Assembly: GCA_030737875.1 (NCBI GenBank)
Contig: CM060921.1
Location: 404,342,192 to 404,406,191 of the forward strand
Reading direction: 5' to 3'
DNA: 64,000 nt
DNA from: Allium sativum
Taxonomy: Eukaryota; Streptophyta; Magnoliopsida; Asparagales; Amaryllidaceae
The position numbers and the translations under genes are program-made. Below are positions 39,364-52,350 of this stretch, piece by piece; position 1 is the first letter of the stretch; every line of letters starts with the position of its first letter. The notes beneath the pieces are model-generated. The model was not told the origin of the DNA. It made no database searches and was given only the letters and a program-made list of their open reading frames with translations.

Positions 39364-41580
39364 TATCTAAAACACATGCTTGCATGTTAGATCAACATTC
39401 ATGTATATTTAGAACCATGTTAAGTTGAATCTATTTATGTTGCAAGATTGGATTATTAGCTCTCTTATGTTTAACACACATAAGTTATCATGCTAAGTAG
39501 TAATTTAAATATGTTTATAATAGGTCTCTTACGCTTAACACACATAAGTTATCATGCTAAGTTGTGATTTAAATATGTTTATTGTAGCTCTCTTATGTTT
39601 TAACACATAAGTTATCATGCTAAGTTGTGATTTAAATATGTTTATAATAGCTCTCTTATGTTTAACACACATAAGTTATCATGCTAAGTTATGATCTAAA
39701 TATGTTTATAATAACTCTCTTATGTTTAACACGCATAAGTTGTCATGCTAAGTTGTGATTTAAATATGTTTATAGTAGCTTTCTTATGTTTTGACATACA
39801 TAAGTTAATATGCTAAGTTGTGGTTTAAAATTGTGTTTATATGTTAAACCTCCATGCTAGACCTATATCAAGTTTACATGATAATTAGATCCAACTTAGT
39901 CACAAGTTCACCTTTACCCGTTTAACTAAGTTAATGATACATCTATGCCATGTTACCCATGATAAGTTAAATGTATGCTATTTTATGTTTATTTCATGTC
40001 CCTTGTTTATTACCCCCTTTTGTTTATGGGTTTGGGATAATTTACTAGCCCAACATTTTATGTGATTCATGCATACGTTCCATGGGGATAGCGATGGGAA
40101 AACATGAAAATTTCATGGCATAAATTTGTTCATAAAATGGTATATTTGATATACCATTTATTGTGAGCATAATCAAAGGATAATTATGCCATGATTGAAT
40201 TAAGATTAATTTACATAAAGAATTAGACATATATAGAAAATATATGGATTTAAAAAAGACGAATATGCCTAACCCGAGGTTAGACTGAGTTGTGGTGTAA
40301 AAATGCCCGGAACCGACCGACATATCCAGTGACCACAACAAGACCTATCTAATGTGGGTGGTTAGTGCATCAAGCCCAAAAAGAACCCGAGGTTAGACTG
40401 AGTTCTGGTGTAAAACTGCCCGGAACTGACCGGCATGTCCAGTGACCACAACAAGACCTGTCTAATGTGAGTGGTTGGTGCTTTAATGAATAAATTAAAG
40501 CTAAGTCAGGATTGGTAGGCTTAGGTCAATTAGGGAAACACTTAACCGATTCAACATGTTAACTAAACAGATGGGTGGGGTTAGATAAACTTGGACACTT
40601 AACCAAATAAACATGTTGATTAGAAAACCCTAGTAACAGGGACCCATTTCGGCAGTAGCCCCCATAGATGTATCATGGTACCCTGAACTAGGCAGGGTGG
40701 GGCACGATTACTGGGCTAATTACAAGCGGTCAAAACGTCGGCGGTTGGTGCGTCAGTGTATGTTCTGACGGAGTGCGGGTGTGCACGTACTCCGGAGTGG
40801 AAAAAGTAGGCACTGGGCATCAGTACTATATACTGTGCATCTTGAATCGTGTCGGGTTGCCACCCGAGGGACTGATACATCCCATGGTGGGACCAGCACA
40901 TGTATCTACAGTCAAGCGGGGCCGAAGGACATAGGATATGAATGCATGCGAGTATGAGCCGATCATTAAGAGGATCGTTTGTTGTGAACATGTGGGGCTC
41001 GTTGAACCAATGGTTAAGTAGGTGTAGAGACTATAGTAATGGGTGCGATCACATGTTCCTCTTATCTTATATTAGAGTATTGTCCTATGTTCTATTATTA
41101 CTGTCATGATCCCTTTCCTTATTTAAATACTAGTAATCACTGAACTTACCAGACTTATCGTCTAACCCGTTTTCTTTCGTCCTCTTTTCTTCCGTCCCCC
41201 CCTCCATGTCCACAAGGAGGGAATACTCTAGCTTAGTCAGACTCTTTGCAAGCTTCAAGAAAGTAGATGTATGATTGGGACTCTCTCACCTTGGCTATGG
41301 CTTTTGAACACTACACTTGGGGATTTATGCAGTTTTATTTATGGTTTATGCTTCTTTATTAAATAATCAAGACAGAAATTATGGTGTAATGTTTTGGAAG
41401 TTAATTTTGAGACAATCTGATGTAATTCTTTTGTATTGAACCACATATGCAATAAATATTTGAATTTCGCTGCTCATATTTATCTGTCTTGTAAATTTTT
41501 CTGTGTCTTGTACCTATAACCTTCCACCAAAGTTAAGGCATTCCCTTTGTGAGTGACCTTAACGGAGGTGGGGTGTTTCA
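39364..41580 (+). repeat. Chromovirus 3' LTR, right part
   Basis: Resumes the 3' LTR after the insertion: 66-bp repeats (about 39452-39830), the uninterrupted GACTG site where the other LTR took the Tat element (40283), the 113-bp duplication, and the end GGGGTGTTTCA. No coding. Confidence 0.9.
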
Positions 41581-42084
41581 TCGCTCCTACAATTTATATT
41601 AGCATTCGAGGTGGATAAGAAGGGATGACCTAAAATCAATGGAATTTGACTATCAGGATTTGAAACAGGCTTGATTTCTATGACTATGAAATCCACGGGG
41701 ATTTTTTTTCAATTTGAATCAATACAACTTCAATTATACCCAATGGCTTTTTAACAAGTTGATCGGCCGGTTGAATCGTGATGGTCGTGGGTTTCAATTC
41801 TCCCTATCCTAGTTGACGATAAATAATGTAGGTAAGAAGATTGACATTTGCACCAAAATCAAGTAAGGCACTACTGACGTTGAGTTTTTCCTATTTTACA
41901 GCCAATTGTAGGGCAACTGGGGTCCTTATACTTGATTGGTGGCGAATTTGAGAAATAAAGCTAGTGTTCGCAATCAAGAATGTAGTTTTAGGAACATTAT
42001 GGCTCATTTTCCAGTGCACAGCTCTCTGAGACACTTGGCATATTAAGAATAAGTTTGATGGTGTTTACGAGTGGAATATTGACA
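41581..42084 (-). pseudogene. pro: Athila-like protease fragment
   Basis: On the minus strand translation gives KTTFLIANTSF, then SALLDFGANVNLL (Asp codon near 41860-41858), GELKPTTITIQPAD, and near the chromovirus junction IPLILGHPFLSTSNANINCR. This is the characteristic Athila-type aspartic protease ending (LILGRPFL.T.NA.I.C). It has an in-frame TAG after the YRQLG segment and another stop before EKLNVSS. It is cut by the chromovirus at 41580 and by the solo LTR at 42090. Confidence 0.8.
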
Positions 42085-42089
42085 CAACT

Positions 42090-44898
42090 TATAACAACTC
42101 GGTTTTTCAGAACCAATTTAAAATTTTTGTTTTAGCAATTTTAATGGATTTTGAATATTTAAGATGATTTAATTTAAATAGTAACAATTTAAAATTTAAT
42201 TTAAATCGAAGTTTGAACGAATAAAATTATTTTTACTATAAAACGAGCCTGAAATGGCGCAGTAGTTTGAAAATTTGATTACAAATTTCAAATGAATGTA
42301 CAGGATTCAAAATAAATCGGATTTCAGTAAAACCAGAAATATTCGAATCTGTTTTATTACATCTTTCTAACGAATATGAAAAATCCAGATTTCTTAACGG
42401 GAATAAAAAGTTATGTCTGCTTTAAAATTTAAAATAGTTGCTATGGAATTTATATATATTTTAAATAATATATAGCCCTTAAAAATAGCCATTTTGCAAA
42501 CGACCTTCGTTTTCAATGAAACCACTTTTGTATTTTGAACTGCATTATTGATCTCTGCTAAATTTATATCTGTTTGGAGGCGGAGATTTTAGTCTCTTGC
42601 TAAACACCATTCTCTAAGACGTACAAGCTTAGAGGTAATATATCGGTAGAAATTATTGGTACGGTGTAGATTGTTGAAGCGACATGTTTGATTTCCCAAA
42701 GTTAAACAATCATTAATATTGATTTTTAGGAAGATTAAAACTAAGTGGAGTTTTAATGAATCTTTAATTAGATTAAAATGAGAATGTGATAATTTAAATT
42801 ATCAAATTCGGTAAATGGCTGAGAATGGAGTACCACCATTTTTACTCGAAGCGATAGTTAGATCTTTAATTAGATTTGAACGTGAAATGGTAATTAAATT
42901 TACCGATAACACCATGGTATTAGATATGTAGTATTACCAGTTTTGCTCCATGGGATGAATAGGTTGGGATTAGGATAATAAAAGAAATGATTACTTCAGT
43001 AAGGTGCACTAATCCCGACTAGTTTGGATAAACCTTAATTTGGTTTGAATTGATATCCAAAGGAAGATTAAATAATAAATTTAAAGAATTTATCTTTGAT
43101 AAAATTAATGGGAACCTTTCCCTAATGATGTGAATATTTGAATAAAAGAATATCCTAAATTGGAATGAGGCATATGTTGTGCTTGTGTAGCACTTGTTTA
43201 TAATATACGCGAGTTATTCGGAAAGGCCGGGTTTAAACCCATTCCGAATAACTGATTCAATGACAAGTCGAACGATGAAGACAGTGGTTGAAGATCGGAG
43301 GTCTTCACATCATTTGGATGATTACTGATGTCTTGATTGGGCTACACACCCAAGATAAGGTAATAAGTGGTGATCGTCCATACGTACTTGGAGATCGACC
43401 GGATATGCGAGGACCTCTCTCCTGTATTGGACATGGGACGAGGAATACGGTGCCTCCGGTTTCGTTCAGACCCAGAACGAACTATTAAATGGATGTGTGT
43501 CTAACATTGGATTTTATTCTTTGTTGATTGATCTCTATTAAATATATATCTGTTTGGTGGCGGAGAATTTATTCTCTTGCTTAATACCCTTCTATGAGAC
43601 GTACGAGCTCAAGGGTTATATATCGATAGACATCAGTTGCATGGCGTGGAATATCAATGTGGCATGCTAAGATGTAAGCGATCAAGGATTTTGATGAAAA
43701 GCAGAGTCTTGTGGTTGATGATCAAAGCACGACTTTAAATAGCATAGCTTTGTGTATAGCGTTAATTCGTGAGCCTCACACCCCGGTGTGAACCAAAAAG
43801 GGGAGAGGACTACATGGAGGACATGCATTTCTTTCTAGCTAGGAGTGGTGTCATGTTATGGAGCCCAGACATTATTACTTATGTGGATGATGGAAAGCGA
43901 GGCACCTCGGTTATATCAGTCACTACGAGGCTGATGGATGATATGGTCGACATACTGACCATTACGCCCCATAGGGTGGGGAAACGCATTGTTCTGGAAT
44001 TACCAATCCTCGAATGTTAAAGAGGACCAGCCCTGAAGATCCAAGGTGCAGTTGCGGCTGTAGCCTGAGACATGGTAGGCTAGATTGTCTTGAATTCGGT
44101 AAGGATGGTCCCTGCCTTGGTTCACAGACGGAAATCTTCCAATACGTGACATTTCGGTTTTGATTGTAGAGCCTAGTATGGCGACATAGTAGCATGGGAT
44201 ACTATGCCATCTATGATTGATACATTTATATTTAAAGTGATTTTGACACTATATACTTATAGTAATATCAAAATGATTTGTTTTAAACGTACCAAGCATG
44301 TTTGGCTATTATAAGGGAAAACTCTATCCTCAGGCTTGCGTCGCAATGTGTGATAGGACCTGAGTCTTATAATAGCTTCATTTTTTAAAAAGCGTTGCGC
44401 TGTTTATAGCTGTTTATGCACTGGTATTCTTGGGAGGATACTCGTTCCGTGTTATAAGGCGTGGTCCCTTGATTTACTTTATTTTAAAGTAAAGATTAAA
44501 TAACTGTTTTAGTTCTCACACTAGTCACATGAATGACTTGGAGTTTATTGTTTCAACCTAAACTCTGGGTGCCCTTATTTTCCACATGGACAGCTAGTAG
44601 TTGGGTTTTTGCATATATTATTTTTACACGATCCTAGATTTACAGCTGGAGCTATATTTGAAATGCTCTGTATCCGTGTATTTCTTACAGTTGTGTTATG
44701 TATTGATTTTCCGCTGCTTTGTTATTTGAATCTCTGATATTTTTCAATTTTATATTATTTATTCATACTCTATTATATTCTCGTACTCTGATGTAATTAT
44801 TGTAACAAGCAATGAAATGTTCTTATATTTGTGTTCTGATTTTTCGTGTTCTCAACTCAATCCGGGCTTTCCCGAAAGGGCGAGTTTGGGTCGTTTCA
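42090..44898 (+). mobile_element. Solo LTR related to the giant-LTR chromovirus
   Basis: 2809 bp flanked by perfect CAACT duplications (42085-42089 and 44899-44903), with no interior. The start TATAACAACTCGG aligns with TGTAATAACCCG at 56677, and the end TCGTTTCA with the end at 62875. Shared long blocks include TTAGATTTGAACGTGAAATG and ACCAAGCATGTTTGGCTATT. It lacks the middle 3 kb of the 56677 LTR. An internal duplication (about 42545-42700 and 43525-43680) is present. Plus-strand ORFs such as 43769-44020 have no domain. Confidence 0.85.
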
Positions 44899-44903
44899 CA
44901 ACT

Positions 44904-46110
44904 TATTTGAAGATTTCAAGAATTTTTTGGAATTTTCTTCCTTCTTTTTATTGTTAAGTGTATGAGGATAAGGTGCAACTAGTTTATATACTCTTTCAGA
45001 AGTTTATCATTCAAGGAAGAAGGTTTCAATAAGGGAATTGAGGAAGGTAAGGGTATAAGCGATGATATGTTGGGGTTGCCAATATTAGAAGAAGAGATAT
45101 TGTCAGAGTTGCCGACGTTAGAAGAAGAGATGTTGGGAATATCAAAACTTGAAGAAGATAGAGATTTGAAAGGTTCAGAAGAATTGGCATTGGTTGCCAC
45201 AGAAAGAGTGTTAGCTTTTTGATTGAGGTCGAAATTGAATAATTATCGGGATTGCTGACATTATTGTCAATCGTTTTTCCGGACCTAAGGAAGATGACCG
45301 AGTTGGCCAAATTATGATTTTTGTCCTCATAAAAATTCACAGTACTAGAGTTATATTTTGGATTCACTTCGGGTTGACTAGGCAATTTTCCTTTCTCATT
45401 ACTTTTCGTTAGTTCCTTCATTCATTATACTCATCATTTGTTCAAGTCTAGCGTCTTGATCGTTTATTTGTTTCTCAAATCGAATAACTTCTTGAGTAGA
45501 TTGAGGAGACCAAGTTGATGATTGAAAATTAAAATGCCTATGTAGTTGACTTGAAGGCTTGAATTGATGCGAAACTTGAGAAGTTTGAGGATTAGATAAT
45601 TGAGCTCGATAATTCGAATTGGGTATCATGTGAGATGGATTTGCGACATTATTAGGATTAGACCATGAGAAATTTGAATGATTTCTCCAACTAGGTTATA
45701 CGTGGATGAGTAAGGACTATTTTGAACTATAGCATTAACTTCGGTCTTGAGGGTAGTAATGGGGTTGTCCTTCTATTATTTGAGGAGCTTGAATTTCTAA
45801 GGGAAATTGAATTGGATCCATGATATGCACCCTTCTAGTAGAAGTACGAATGGGAACACGAATTTACTCCCATTGCGTGTCCTTTTTAGAATATTCTGCT
45901 AAGAAATCCCAAGCTTCATCGACCGTTTTAGACATAAATTCTCCTCTACACATTGATTGTAGTTGTGATATTGTTTGATAGTTTATCCTTTTATATGAAA
46001 TTTAGCACAAGTGGTATTTGGGAATTGCATGATGAGGATAACTATATAATAATTGGTTGAATCTCTCAAAGTATTTTGAAAAAGTTTACCCCTCGTTTTG
46101 ACAAAACTGA
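44904..46110 (-). pseudogene. gag: Athila-like gag, decayed
   Basis: On the minus strand, YFERFNQLLYSYPHHAIPKYHL (about 46085-46020), then SQLQSMCRGEF and KTVDEAWDFLAEY (about 45970-45880), match the core of Athila-type Gag. Further on are EKGKLPSQPEVNP and VIFLRSGKTID (45400-45270), the usual GKLPSQP...LRSGK segment before protease. Several stops and frame changes separate these blocks, so no intact protein remains. The solo LTR separates it from its protease. Confidence 0.75.
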
Positions 46111-48770
46111 TTTATTTTTGTTCGGACTTTTAGAGTTTTATGGAAAGGGATTTTTTTCTTTCAAGAATACAGTGACAATTTTATCCTAACTTCTTATGGA
46201 ATGTTTTGGAAGAGAATTTAGCCATTTTTAGAGCTTTCAAGTTGTACGAATGGAATTAGCCTTAGCTTGATAGATTCGTTAGACAGTTGTTGCATTTTAG
46301 TTGTGGATGAATGCAGTTCAAATTCACTTAAAAATTCACAAACATTTTCAGAACCAGTAAATTTTGGTACCCCTTGAATGAAAAAATTTTAAGCTCAAAA
46401 ATTCCTTTTACTTGTGGAATACAATGATAGAAGATTGAATAGTCTTAGTTGGGTAACATCGATCTCGAACAGATAAGGTCTATCCATTCTGAGATGGAGA
46501 TTTTGAAAGTTGTGATTAATTTGATTTTGATCCGTCTTTATTATAAAAGTTTTGATTCATCCGAGAACCCCTAGGGGAATTATGATGGCTATTCACTCAT
46601 CATTGTTGAATATAGAGAACTCAAAACTTAAGGTTAACACAATTAGCTCCTATTCAAAACAAATAACTTACTCAAGGTTGTTTTATTAGTTAATAATCTT
46701 GATTTGAAGGGGGAAGAGGGTCTTATGGCCATTCATGTATAATATAAATACAAAGGGATGCGACCAATGTTTTACAAGTAGTGTGCCATCTCTTTGGATA
46801 AAGTTCAATAAATTGAACTAATATATATTCGCGATCAAACCCTTGAGAGAATCATTTTCATAAAATACACTCTTGTAGTTAAATATTTGAAAATCAAATC
46901 AAGTTTTATAATTGAAAAACAATGGGAGTGATGACTTTAGTTATGGAAAATCGTTCCTCATCAAATTTATTCATAAATTTCAGCCAACACAATATTCAAA
47001 CAAGAATAATTGCAGAAATAAATAAAAAACTGTACAAGCAAGCTATTTCCCCTATAGAAAATCTTTACATGTAATTTCTATATTTTTAAGCAATTGCAGC
47101 ATCTGTAGAGTTAGAAAATTTTACAGCGGGGTATGACAGTCTGTCTAGAGAAATTTAAATCCATAGTTTGCTTTGCTCGATTTTGATTCCTTTGATTATT
47201 TCGCTTGAATTCCTTCTTTTCTTTAATCCTATGATTTTTGATTTTTGAAGTTCCTTTTTTTGAAATTAACAAAATAAAACAAATAAAAAGAATACAGAAA
47301 CTTGCTTGGAATTAAAAAGACTGACTAGATTAAATAAAAAAACAAAACTAAACTCCACCTAAAACAAAAGACTAAATTGGCTAAAAAAAACAAACCAAGA
47401 AACAAACTTCTCACCCCTTCAAAATAAAAACAACAACACGTCCCAAATATGTGGCTCAACCAGGAATCTTGCCCCTTCCTTTTTTTTGAAACAACCCACG
47501 CCAAAAAGATGGAACAATCAATTTCCAAAAGAATTAAGGTACACCGCACCTAGTTTCTTGACTTTAACACGCCCCTATTCTAAAAAAAATAAAGTCAAAA
47601 TCCATGAAATAAACAAGCATGTGAATACCAAAATAAAAATTCAAGGCCAAATTCACAGTATCTTATTTCTAAATCGATTTCTCGATGTTTGAATTGGGTA
47701 GGGTAGGACGATTTTGAATTGGGTGTACTACGGTTTCTTTTTCAATTGGTTCCTTTCTAGGTTTTCGAAGGGTTAGGGTTCGAATTTGGTGGTGATATTG
47801 GTTTGGGGTTTGGCGAGGGTGTTTGCACTGGATTTCAGTGGGCGTATTTTGGTTTAGTCAGGGAGTTGATGCTGTAGTAGCAATGGGTGTTGGTTTTGTA
47901 GATTTGCAACGGTGGTGATTGCTGATGGGTTAACTTTGATTGAGGATTGAACTTAATGAGGATTAAAGGAATAGTCAGCAGTTTGTCTCTGGTTGTGAAC
48001 TGGTTATGTTTCAGTAGATGAACTATACTGCAGTTTTTGGTATTGTTGTAATAGGAATGTAGTTGTGGTATTCTTTGGGTAGGGAAGGTATTATCGGTTT
48101 TGGTTTGTTCGTCGGTATTGTTGGAGTTGGTGGGTGATGGAAGGCTTAATGATCAATATTAATTTGAGAGTGGAGTTGACTGTCACAGGTAGAATTGGGT
48201 GTAGTGGATTGTTGATACAGTGAGAGTAGGCGATTAGTGTGGTTGATGAACTTGGAGCTGGGTAAAGGAGTTTAATAGTTGACATTGCTGGTACGCGAGG
48301 GATGTTGAGAGGTGAATTAAGATATGGTGGAGTTGTGGTGAGGGCAGCAAAATATTTGGGCATAGAGGTTTGTCAGAGAATGATCGTGGTTGTATGGAGC
48401 TGACTGGGTTGATTGGGATTGGTGGTTTGCGTGATTGTCTGAAGAATATGTAGTGTGAACCATAGGATGGAATATGTTTCCGGAAGTTGTAGGTGAAGAA
48501 CCAAAGAGAAGAAGGTTTTTTTTTTTGAAAATTGTAAAGAAAAGAGAGAATAGAAAAAAAAATGTTAAAAAATGGAAAGGAAATAAAGAAAGGAAAGAAA
48601 TCGAAAAGAAAAAAGGCAAGTTTTTTTTGTTTAGAAGATTAAAATATCAATAAGTAATACCAAATCAACTAATCTTGAGTTTTTTTACTAAAAATAAAAG
48701 AAAACAAAACCAAGAATTTTTTTTTATCATGAATCAGAAATTAAATAAATAACAAAATTTAATTGTAGCT
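46111..48770 (-). other. Leader of the Athila-like element
   Basis: Noncoding. Positions about 46980-48770 are homologous to the LARD leaders at 28681-30874 and 35914-38067. A/T-rich runs and short ORFs have no domain. Confidence 0.6.
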
Positions 48771-48788
48771 TCCCCGGCAATGGTGCCA
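48771..48788 (-). other. tRNA-Asp primer-binding site of the Athila-like element
   Basis: The plus strand TCCCCGGCAATGGTGCCA matches the 3' end of plant tRNA-Asp with two transitions, 6 bases from the LTR. Confidence 0.85.
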
Positions 48789-48794
48789 AAAACT

Positions 48795-49729
48795 TGTTTA
48801 GCACTTTCCTATGGAATAGAAAATCGCAAATTTATTATAAATTACTGCAAGTGCACAGATGTGTTGTATGCAAGTCGAACATAGGGAGGAAAAATAAATT
48901 TTATTATTTATATAAATTCGTGGGTGAGTTGGACGAATTTGGAGAATTTGATTGAAATACAAATTGAAATTGCAACATGGTTCAGAACAAATCTAATTGA
49001 ACTGATAACCAAATTACAATTGTCAATAAAAACAAACTAAAACTAAATAAAATTTATTACAGATTCGAATCTAATTAGGTCTATAATAAATTCATTGACT
49101 AACTAATAAATATAAAACAAAATACTTAAAATAAAATAGTACAACAAAAATAAACAAATAGTAAAAGTAAAAATTAGGATTATCATTGAATCTAATTAGA
49201 CAGTCAATCACTAATGAGAAAAGTAGATTTCAATAGTAAATTGTGCTCTATCAAATCTAATTGAATAGACAACAAATTTGCTAGACCCAAGAGGAGTATA
49301 GAAAAGAAAGAACTCTCTATTCCTAGATAAACATTTACATTGAGAATACATGGGTATTTATGGGATAGATTAGCCAACCTAAACCCTAATTCAATCAAAA
49401 ATGGGCCTTAGTTTAATCAGGTAAGTTTTGGCCCTTCCTCTTTTGCTCTTGCTTCCTTAACAAGTCTTCCATGATTTGTGATATGCATGTTCTTTCTACA
49501 AATTACTTTCTTATCCAAAAAAGGAATTTGATGTAAGATCTTTATCTGCAGGTCTTCATATACACACACACACACACACAACATTTTGATCTCTATTTTC
49601 AATATTTCTGACTACATATGGCTTAGTTGACATATTTGTAAAAGTGACAAAATAATATCCAAGTAATATTTATTTATACACAAGTGTATAATCTAAGAGT
49701 AAAAAATAGACGCTTTTACCTATTAATCA
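48795..49729 (-). repeat. 5' LTR of the Athila-like element
   Basis: On the plus strand from TGTTTAGCACTTTCC to TATTAATCA. Collinear with 91-1039. Contains a (CA)n microsatellite at 49561-49579. Followed by AGCAT (target duplication). Confidence 0.82.
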
Positions 49730-49734
49730 AGCAT

Positions 49735-51399
49735 GAGAGAACAAAAACAGAAAACCAAACTGAGCACCTACGAAGGCCTGTTTTTTCCGAGCTAAACCTG
49801 AGAGTTATTTTGAGGAGAGGGTCAGAACAACAAGTCCTGGTGAGTATAAAACGTATAACACTATCTACCATACACAAATGTGAAAATGTATAAAATGTAT
49901 AACCTTGTAAATATATAAGCACAATGACAAACTACCATACCCAAGGTAGTATCCCAAACAGAATGATATCGCAATACTGAAATGGAATGTTTACACATAA
50001 ATATGAAGCCTTTAAACCACAATTCAACCAATTACCAAAAACTAAGAGGTGGGCTCTCAACTTCCCACTATTCCACAAGAAGGTTAACTATTTCTATATA
50101 GCCACGTAAGACCTCACTATCTATATAAGATAAGGGTGGATCCTTTCGATCACTTAAGACCCCCACTATGAATATAAGATAAGGGTGGATCCTTTCGATC
50201 ACTTCAGACCCAGGGTGGACCTATCGATCACTTAATACCTTCTTTGATGGTTTATTATACACTAATATAAAGTAGAGGACACTGGCTACAAGTCCAACTA
50301 ATTTAAATCTTCCGACTTCCACGCATATACCCAAGGCAAGAAATAGTAATCAACCTAAAGGATAGGTAGATGACATATCATCATTTTTGACCTTCCCCCA
50401 GCGAACCCCCATGTTACTATCTAGCTGGCCTGATTAGATAATCCCCTAGCCACTTACTACTTCTTACATGATAGGTAGACTTATGGTACTACGTAATGGT
50501 CATTTAATACTTAATTCCAAGGCAAACTCTTACCTCGGTCACTTACTACCTAGAGGAAGCAGACTAACGCTTGGATTACCATGCTCGTACCAAATAACCA
50601 TTGAATACTTCTTGATTATAAGGAGATGAGCTTTGCAGTCACTTAATAACCGTTTAAGGGTGGATCTTACTATTTAATACCTCAATCTTGAAGCAGGCCT
50701 ATGCTTATAAATTATTTCCACTTTTTAAGATTTCCTCTTTTAGGCGGGAGGCGGGTCCTAAAACCACTTAATACATCACACTTGGAATGAACCTCGATTC
50801 AGGAAATAATCCTCGCTACACAATTAACTACAATCATGGGTTCCTATAGTTAATGATATTTCACATCAGTTGTACATATATCCGACGACAGATATTTGCC
50901 AAATAAGGCAACTGACCTCGCATCATTAACCCACTAAGTCCAACTCTTATACTTAATTATATTAATTCTAGATTAACTAGAAAAAATAAGAAAAATCTAT
51001 AACTTCTATTCTAGGATCTTTAATTGTTAATTTGATTTGGACTTAGCATTTACTATGCCTATTAATCCCCATTAACCTCTTTTTAATTCTATTTATTACT
51101 ATTAATTAGGTTACCTGCCATTAATGATCCTAATGTTCATATTTCCAAAGGCATTAATTAACCTATTTCTATTATCTAGACAATCTGCCATTTATGACAC
51201 TACGGTTCATATTTTCCTGAGTCATTCTTTATTGTGTCAAATGCCTTTTATATCAATCCCATTTGAATTCTAATCCAACAATTTTATCTCCCAAACATTA
51301 CTACGGATTTAATGTTATATAATTCTTATGTGAATATATGTACACAATATAAATTTGCTATTTATTTATTCCGTAGTTGGAGTTACAACCTTTATTCCC
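49735..51399. other. Unassigned, probably decayed repetitive DNA
   Basis: No ORF or family motif that I trust. Positions 50140-50240 contain a reiterated GGTGGATCCTTTCGATCACTT-like motif, and ACTTAATAC-type words recur through 50200-50770, which suggests an old LTR in minus orientation. About 50960-51380 is A/T-rich and featureless. Confidence 0.4.
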
Positions 51400-51699
51400 A
51401 TTGACCGACATTTTGGTCTGGTTACTAGAAGCAGTCCAGGTCCACACGACTCGGCCCATCGCATGACTCAATGGCCTAAAAGTGTTCCAACATCCTTAAG
51501 AATCAAGCCAAGATAGGGTTGCATGAGAACCGTCGTCATAGCTCGTCCAACTTCTCACACATAGTACAAGTCTCTGGATACAAAATTTGTATCCTCATAG
51601 CATACAAACTCCCTTCAACTTCAGGCTTGCCTCGGCAAGCATCCTACTAGGGTGATCACCTACTTTTAGCAACATGGCATGGATACTTCCTTAACCTTA

Positions 51700-51915
51700 C
51701 ATGATACTTCCTACTCCCTTTGGGACTCTTCCTACTCCCTCCGGGATTCTTCCTACTCCCATCTCCCTTGGATTCTTCAACCCCCCGGGATACCTTCCTA
51801 CTCCCTCCAGGATTCTTCTTACTCCCTCCGGGATACTTCCTTCTCCCTCCGAGATACCTCCTTCTCCCTCCGGGATACTTCATACTCCCACCGGGATTCT
51901 ACCTACTCCCACCTA
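51700..51915. repeat. About 21-bp minisatellite just upstream of TATA
   Basis: Around ten units of TTCCTACTCCCTCCGGGAT-like sequence, ending about 10 bases before the TATA box. It opens all three plus frames, so the overlapping Leu/Pro-rich ORFs here are by-products. Confidence 0.85.
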
Positions 51916-51925
51916 ATCCACTACC

Positions 51926-51933
51926 TATAAATA
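51926..51933 (+). promoter_or_regulatory. TATA box of the gag-only Tat-like LTR
   Basis: ACCTATAAATACCCC matches the TATA context at 5377-5384. The predicted start lies near 51955-51960. Confidence 0.65.
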
Positions 51934-52059
51934 CCCCTTATTTTACCCTTGAAAGGTGATGGCACTTTGCTCACTTCACACCTCGAGAAGGACCTTGGAC
52001 ACCATTAATGGCTTCTTGAGCATCTTGGGAACAAGAAGACAAAGATATGTAAATTTCCT

Positions 52060-52350
52060 GATACACCCTGGACCTTCGATTTTCCCGGTACACCCTGGAC
52101 CTCAGAATTTTCCGGTACACTCTGAACCTCCGATTTTCCCGGTACACCCCGGACCTCCGATTTTCCCTGTACACCCCGAACCTTCGATTTTCTCGGTATA
52201 CCCCAGACCTCCGAATATCCCAGTACATCCCGAACCTTTGATTTTCCCGATACACCCCGGAGCTCCGATTTTTTTGGTACACCTCAGACCTTCGAATTTC
52301 TCGGTACACCCCAAACCTTTGATTTTCCTGACATATCCTAGACATTGGAA
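52060..52350. repeat. 27-bp minisatellite in R/U5
   Basis: About eleven units of CGGTACACCCCGGACCTCCG plus TTTTCC-like sequence. Being a multiple of three, the units keep a 157-codon ORF open (51956-52429) with 9-residue PVHPGPPIF repeats; the opposite strand is open too. Treat as repeat DNA unless translation is shown. Confidence 0.88.

Larger units (their letters stand above)
2936..41580 (+). mobile_element. Tekay/Del-type chromovirus with both LTRs interrupted
   Basis: Both LTRs start TGTAACACCCCGTATTTTC (2936 and 25140) and end GGGGTGTTTCA (20060 and 41580). The flanks TCTCT (2931-2935) and TCGCT (41581-41585) look like a target duplication with one substitution. With the nested insertions removed, the LTRs are about 3161 and 3163 bp and the interior 20061-25139 is 5079 bp. 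Order: initiator tRNA-Met primer site, gag, protease, RT, RNase H, integrase with a C-terminal chromodomain-like region, polypurine tract. That order and the chromodomain-like tail indicate a chromovirus, probably Tekay. gag-pol carries many stops and frame changes, so this copy is dead. Confidence 0.9.
91..49729 (-). mobile_element. Athila-like non-autonomous Ty3/gypsy element, host of the nest
   Basis: The two ends (91-1039 and 48795-49729) are similar LTRs flanked by AGAAT/AGCAT. On the minus strand the order is 5' LTR, tRNA-Asp primer site (48788-48771), long leader, gag remnants (46110-44904), protease remnants (42084-41581, continuing at 2935-2640), a noncoding 3' region and the 3' LTR. 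No reverse transcriptase, RNase H or integrase lies between protease and the 3' LTR, so this copy was gag-protease only. It was later split by a solo LTR at 42090-44898 and a chromovirus at 2936-41580. With those removed its own length is about 8.2 kb. The Athila assignment rests on the tRNA-Asp primer site and on gag and protease motifs, and is an inference. Confidence 0.8.

Noticed and set aside
43288..44195. Short ORFs in the solo LTR
   Set aside because: The corresponding segment of the giant LTR does not keep them open, and no domain is visible.
49735..51399. A possible independent LTR in minus orientation
   Set aside because: Recurring words suggest it, but I could not define ends, a target duplication, or a partner LTR.
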